Below, in pieces: positions 14,078 through 17,857 of a stretch of DNA of 17,857 nt; positions within the stretch are counted from its first letter, which is position 1, and every line of letters begins with the position of its first letter. A program made the position numbers and the translations under genes. A model generated the notes under the pieces. It saw nothing but the letters and a program-made list of their open reading frames with translations. It was not told the origin of the DNA and did not search any database. The stretch is from positions 12,648 to 30,504 of the forward strand of contig DLIO01000096.1 of assembly GCA_002483765.1 (NCBI GenBank). The letters run 5' to 3'. Origin of the DNA: Lentisphaeria bacterium UBA7640 (GTDB lineage Bacteria; Verrucomicrobiota; Lentisphaeria; Victivallales; Victivallaceae).

Positions 14078-16285
14078 ATGGATAAGTATCGTAAGGATTC
14101 GAACAGTTTTACGCGATTAAAAGCACTGGAATTTTTTGTCAATTTCATTAAAAATCATGATGATGCGATAGAGAATGATGATGTCTTTGCCATTATTGAC
14201 GAAATTGTTTCACAAGAGGAGTTAGCCGAACTTATTAAGTCCACTTACTCCACTAAAGAATTGACTATGATTCAAGAGAAATGTAGTTTGGGTAACCAGT
14301 GGGATTTTAATAGCGACCCTAAAAGGATTTTGTGGGGAATGTGGCAGCATGGGCCCGCACGATCAACGCTTCGCCAAGCAATAGCTAAACTGGCCAACAC
14401 ATTTATCAATAATAATGCTAAACATAACCCTCAAGATGGTTTTAAAAAACGCTTTAAAGAATTGCAATCAACATTGGGGTTATCCGATTTTGAGATAGAT
14501 ATCCTTTTAGTAATGTTGTGCGTCCGGGATGATACGCTATCGATTACCAGTCCCTTCCGCCGCCGCTTCGATGAACGCGATAAAATCGTTTTCATCGCTA
14601 AATGTCTAGATTATTCGACCATCCGAGTAGTGAAAGCTGTGTCTCCTCAAGAAAAACTCCGCCGTTATAGTTGTTTGGACAAGGATCTCGATTTCGTTGA
14701 TGATCTTGACCCTTTTTTGTATGGCATTGAAAACGAACCATTGTCGAACATTTATTATCAAAAATACCAAGGCGAAGTTTTGCCTTGGGATTTTTACGGA
14801 GATTTAGCTATTAAGCATGGAGAAATTTTAAAGGATATGATCTCTGCCGGCGGGGGCAAATCTCCCGTGAATATTTTACTTTATGGCGCACCGGGTACTG
14901 GCAAAACTAGTTTTGCCCGCACCTTGGCGACCGAACTAAAACTCAACTGTTTTGCGATTGCTCAAAATGCTAATGACAGACATGACAGGAGCTCCTGCAG
15001 CACGCCCGAATTCCGTTTCGGCGCGTTACAGGTTTGCGACGAACAGGTCGAACCATCACAAAGTATGCTGATTGTCGATGAGGCTGACGAGATGTTACGC
15101 GGTAACTGTTCGGGAGGTGGTTTCTTTATGCTTTTCGGCGCAACAAACCGCGACAGTGTCGGGGATAAAGGGCTGCTGAACAGCGTACTTGATTCGATTC
15201 GAACGCCTACAGTTTGGATTACCAATACGAAAGCGAACGAACTGGATGAATCCAGCCGGCGCCGATTTGATTACTCCATTCGCTTCGACGCGCTCAGTAG
15301 CATTCAGCGTTTGGCAATCTGGAAGAATAACGTAACCAAAATGAAACTTAAAAATCTTTTTAGCAACGCACTGATGACGGAGTTTGCCGAAAAATATGCA
15401 ACCAGCGCTGGCGGAATTACCTTAGTGCTGCAAAATATTGTCAAGCTGAAACCAGCAAAAAAAGAGGTTGCCACACTCGTCGAAAAATTGATGCTACCAC
15501 ATTGCGAACTCTTGGACATCCCGAATCAAACCGATAAATTTTTGCCTGCCAAGGATTATTCGCTTGACGGGCTAAATATCAAAGGTGGTATCAAGTTGCC
15601 GCAGATCGTCGAAGCTATTCGTTATTTCCAGAAGGATAAGGGTAGTTCTCCAGATCGCCCACGAATGAATCTGCTACTTTCTGGCGCACCCGGAACCGGC
15701 AAGACCGAACTGGTCAAATATTTAGGAACGACTTTAAAAACCAAAGTAGTCGTTAAGATGGGAAGCGATCTCTTATCCAAGTGGGTCGGTGGTACGGAAC
15801 AAAATATCAAAGCTGCGTTTGCTCAGGCCGAAGAAGAAAAAGCGATTTTGTTTCTCGATGAAATCGACGGTTTGTTACAAAGCCGACAAAGTGCCAAGAA
15901 TAGTTGGGAAGTGACACGGGTCAATGAACTGTTGCACCAGATGGAAAACTTCAATGGTGTTCTGATCGGGGCGACCAACTTCTCCACTAATTTGGATGCG
16001 GCGACCTTGCGACGCTTCACTTTTAAACTGGAGTTTGATTATCTTGACATTGAAGGGAAAAAACTCTTTTTTGAACGGATGTTCCAAACGCAGTTGAGTG
16101 AACCGGAAGAAAAATGGCTCGCGGCAATCCCGAGTCTTGCCCCTGGCGATTTCCGTACCGTCCGTCAAAGTTTGTACTATCTTAGCAAAAAAACCAACAA
16201 TGGCGACCGCCTCAGTGGGCTAGAGCGCGAAAGCACAGCCAAAGGACAAAATCGTTTTTCTGCAAAGTTAAAAGTGGGATTTTAA
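14078..16285 (+). CDS. Twin-AAA+ ATPase under sigma-54 control
   Basis: A 735-residue protein with two AAA+ modules after an unrecognised helical N-terminal region (about 1-235). AAA1 has Walker A GAPGTGKT (270-277), Walker B MLIVDEAD (D334, E335), a Gly- and Phe-rich insert (about 342-362), sensor 1 VWITNT and SSRRRFDYSI as arginine-finger region. AAA2 has Walker A GAPGTGKT (536-543), the pore-loop-like SKWVGGTEQNI, Walker B ILFLDEIDGLL (D594, E595), GATNFSTNLD and ATLRRFTFKLEF. Both modules look catalytically intact. The type is COG0464-like (Cdc48/SpoVK group), so the expected activity is hexameric remodelling or threading of a protein or nucleoprotein. The GGAGG at 14067-14071 is the best ribosome binding site of the window, and the start follows the sigma-54 promoter. 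Neither a signal peptide nor a membrane helix is present. Confidence 0.85.
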   Translation: MDKYRKDSNSFTRLKALEFFVNFIKNHDDAIENDDVFAIIDEIVSQEELAELIKSTYSTKELTMIQEKCSLGNQWDFNSDPKRILWGMWQHGPARSTLRQAIAKLANTFINNNAKHNPQDGFKKRFKELQSTLGLSDFEIDILLVMLCVRDDTLSITSPFRRRFDERDKIVFIAKCLDYSTIRVVKAVSPQEKLRRYSCLDKDLDFVDDLDPFLYGIENEPLSNIYYQKYQGEVLPWDFYGDLAIKHGEILKDMISAGGGKSPVNILLYGAPGTGKTSFARTLATELKLNCFAIAQNANDRHDRSSCSTPEFRFGALQVCDEQVEPSQSMLIVDEADEMLRGNCSGGGFFMLFGATNRDSVGDKGLLNSVLDSIRTPTVWITNTKANELDESSRRRFDYSIRFDALSSIQRLAIWKNNVTKMKLKNLFSNALMTEFAEKYATSAGGITLVLQNIVKLKPAKKEVATLVEKLMLPHCELLDIPNQTDKFLPAKDYSLDGLNIKGGIKLPQIVEAIRYFQKDKGSSPDRPRMNLLLSGAPGTGKTELVKYLGTTLKTKVVVKMGSDLLSKWVGGTEQNIKAAFAQAEEEKAILFLDEIDGLLQSRQSAKNSWEVTRVNELLHQMENFNGVLIGATNFSTNLDAATLRRFTFKLEFDYLDIEGKKLFFERMFQTQLSEPEEKWLAAIPSLAPGDFRTVRQSLYYLSKKTNNGDRLSGLERESTAKGQNRFSAKLKVGF

Positions 16286-16306
16286 TATTGGCAATAATAT
16301 TCTCCT

Positions 16307-16352
16307 CTTGATTTATCAAGTTTTATCAGTGAATAATATAGCATTTTGCTAT
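16307..16352 (+). terminator. Weak hairpins behind the ATPase gene
   Basis: CTTGA-TTTA-TCAAG (16307-16320) followed by TTTTATC resembles a weak Rho-independent terminator. A second hairpin, ATAGCA-TTT-TGCTAT, follows within about 35 bases. The stems are short and A+T-rich, so readthrough into the exonuclease gene 183 bases downstream cannot be excluded. I see no convincing promoter in this gap. Confidence 0.35.
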
Positions 16353-16468
16353 CTAAAGGTGGTATATTTGGACCGACCGCTGACATCAATGCTTTGGGAT
16401 CACTAGGTATTTGAATTCTTACGATTGAATGCAAAATTAAAGCACAGGATTAATGGAGACCTTAATTA

Positions 16469-16954
16469 ATGAATTTTGTAGCGATTGATTTTGAGTATGC
16501 GGTTGGACAGGATACTGCTTGTTCGGTGGGAATTGTAACTGTTGAAGGTGGTGAAATTATTGATGAATATTGTCAATTAATCCAGCCGCCTGGTAATTAT
16601 TATTCTTATTGGACAACCATGGTTCATGGGTTGAACAAATATGACACCGCGCATGCGCCGTTATTTCCAGCGATCTATCCTGAGATTAAACGCCGTTTAT
16701 CGGGAAAAACAGTAGTGGCTCATAATATTGGTACTGATCGTTCGGTATTATATAAGAACATGACCCGCTACCGCATAAATCATGATGATATGAATATTGA
16801 ACGCTGGGAATGTACTTTGCAGATTTACCGGCGCAAAGGACACAAACCTTGCGGATTAGATGTTCTGTGTAAACATTTTAATATAGAGTTAAACCACCAC
16901 GAAGCTCTCTCTGATGCACGAGCTTGCGCTAAACTTTATTTATTTAGTAAGTGA
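16469..16954 (+). CDS. DnaQ-type DEDDh 3'-5' exonuclease
   Basis: A 161-residue stand-alone exonuclease domain that should remove nucleotides from 3' ends of DNA or RNA with two metal ions. Exo I is IDFEYA (D7, E9), Exo II is VVAHNIGTD (D90), and Exo III is HHEALSDA (H144, D149), so all DEDDh residues are present. The segment QLIQPPGNYYSYWTTMVHG is the usual substrate-side loop. This resembles the small 3'-5' exonucleases found outside DNA polymerase III, and nothing ties it to replication. GGAGA at 16455-16459 stands 9 bases before the ATG. It is downstream of the AAA+ gene in the same direction. It may be a partner of the ATPase or an independent gene, because the 183-base gap holds weak hairpins. 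Its last 15 bases overlap the convergent sirtuin gene. Confidence 0.9.
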   Translation: MNFVAIDFEYAVGQDTACSVGIVTVEGGEIIDEYCQLIQPPGNYYSYWTTMVHGLNKYDTAHAPLFPAIYPEIKRRLSGKTVVAHNIGTDRSVLYKNMTRYRINHDDMNIERWECTLQIYRRKGHKPCGLDVLCKHFNIELNHHEALSDARACAKLYLFSK

Positions 16955-17638
16955 GTTTATCCATTGTGGGACTATTTCTGTGGCGTTGCCGATAATGGAG
17001 TCGTCAAAGCGATAGTTGTTTTCTGCTGGATCTTTATTTAATAATAAGGTTTTGACAGAAGCGCTTTTGGCGATTTGGACAAAATTGGCTGCGGGATAAA
17101 CTTTGCCAGAGGTTCCGATCGCAACAAATAGATCACAACCTTGCAACGCATTATCAATTTCATTCATATACAGAGGCATTTCTCCGAACCACACAATATG
17201 TGGACGGATGGCACCCAATTCGCTTTTTAAGCCACATCTAGGGCATTTGGCGTCAATTCCGGCATCACACTCCCATTTAACAACCTTAGAGCAAGTCAGG
17301 CATCGACACTTCAGTAATTCACCATGCATATGAACGAGTCTTGTCGCTCCTGCGCGTTCGCAGAGATCGTCGATGTTTTGGGTAACATGAAACAACTCAA
17401 TGCCAGGCATCTTCTCCAGTTTCGCTAAAGCATAATGAGCCGCGTTGGGTTCTACTTCTTTTAACTGCCGACGTCGATCATTATAAAATTTATGGACCAA
17501 ATTTGGATCAGCGGCAAATCCCTCAAAGGTCGCGACAGCATCAACCGAATGATTTTCCCATAAGCCATCTTTCGCCCGAAAAGTTTCTATTCCACTCTCT
17601 GCGCTCAATCCCGCACCACTTAAAACTACAATTTTCAT
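16940..17638 (-). CDS. cobB: NAD-dependent protein deacylase, class III sirtuin
   Basis: Removes acyl groups from lysines, using NAD and making nicotinamide and O-acyl-ADP-ribose, in the cytosol. The 232-residue protein has GAGLSAESGIETFR (8-21) and TQNID (86-90) for NAD binding, and the catalytic histidine in HMHG (H105). A zinc site is formed by C113-x2-C116 and C132-x2-C135. FYNDRRRQ has the Y52-x2-R55 pair that gives class III enzymes their preference for succinyl and malonyl groups. IGTSGKVYPAA closes the NAD site. GGAG about 6 bases before the ATG is a good ribosome binding site. The gene faces the exonuclease gene and overlaps its 3' end by 15 bases. Confidence 0.92.
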   Translation of the reverse strand: MKIVVLSGAGLSAESGIETFRAKDGLWENHSVDAVATFEGFAADPNLVHKFYNDRRRQLKEVEPNAAHYALAKLEKMPGIELFHVTQNIDDLCERAGATRLVHMHGELLKCRCLTCSKVVKWECDAGIDAKCPRCGLKSELGAIRPHIVWFGEMPLYMNEIDNALQGCDLFVAIGTSGKVYPAANFVQIAKSASVKTLLLNKDPAENNYRFDDSIIGNATEIVPQWINSLTK

Positions 17639-17802
17639 ATTGACTCCATAACGATACCAAGAACGAAGCTATTTAATTATTGCTATCTCAATAATCATCT
17701 TCGCCATAAGCTAACTTAGCGTGTTCAATAAATATATCAATCTATTAGCAAAATGGCTGCCGAAGCCAGTAATAAAATAGGGAAAAGGGATTTCAACCAC
17801 AG

Positions 17803-17857
17803 TTGGAGAATTGGAGAGTTGGCGAGTTGGAGAATTGGGGAGTTGGAGAGTTGGAGA
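17803..17857. repeat. 8-base tandem repeat array, right end
   Basis: Six full units and a 7-base part unit of TTGGAGA plus one base, with two variants (TTGGCGAG, TTGGGGAG). It runs to the last base and is the inverse of the array at 1-32. The 164 bases before it (17639-17802) contain the sirtuin ribosome binding site and one small hairpin, TGGCT-GCCGA-AGCCA, about 40 bases before the array; I see no gene there. Confidence 0.85.

Noticed and set aside
16368..16386. Possible sigma-54 promoter (TTGGACCGACCGCTGAC) before the exonuclease gene
   Set aside because: The invariant GC of the -12 element is absent (GA instead).

Overview
The window reads as about 17.9 kb of a chromosome of a diderm bacterium of moderate G+C. 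Two lipoproteins with lipoboxes, one of them BamE-like, point to an outer membrane. MurE carries the DNPR motif of meso-diaminopimelate-adding enzymes. The gene mix (an rsmA-glycosyltransferase pair, a DUF6655-like lipoprotein, sigma-54 regulation) would fit the Planctomycetes-Verrucomicrobia-Lentisphaerae group. That placement rests on remembered family distributions and is only a suggestion. Both window ends run into the same 8-base tandem repeat in opposite orientation, so the piece may be a contig that broke at repeats.

Region 1 (1-8105) is housekeeping. An MFS transporter faces a minus-strand pair (rsmA, then a family 2 glycosyltransferase, overlapping by 4 bases). A tight plus-strand operon follows: BamE-like lipoprotein, UDP-glucuronate decarboxylase, murF and murE, with gaps of 3 to 8 bases. 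The murF-before-murE order is the reverse of the usual one.

Region 2 (8153-10283) holds envelope genes of unknown role: a DUF6655-like lipoprotein on the minus strand, a four-helix membrane protein with a coiled coil, and an anchored DUF3465 protein. A perfect GC-rich palindrome lies between the last two. It has a second copy, with a similar tail at the same distance, after the MFS gene.

Region 3 (10335-16954) is the most interesting part. It encodes a sigma-54 activator with an N-terminal domain that looks like a degenerate DHH phosphoesterase, two tandem A+T-rich uracil-DNA-glycosylase-like genes (the second with the four cysteines of an iron-sulfur UDG), a twin-AAA+ ATPase and a DEDDh 3'-5' exonuclease. 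Immediately upstream of the ATPase is a near-consensus -24/-12 sigma-54 promoter. An inverted repeat lies about 80-100 bases further upstream, where enhancer sites for such activators usually sit. This resembles RtcR-type arrangements, in which a ligand-sensing activator switches on a repair or remodelling enzyme. I read it as an inducible nucleic-acid stress, repair or defence module, with the two glycosylase-like genes possibly a later insertion between regulator and target.

A class III sirtuin (cobB-like) on the minus strand overlaps the 3' end of the exonuclease gene by 15 bases and closes the window.
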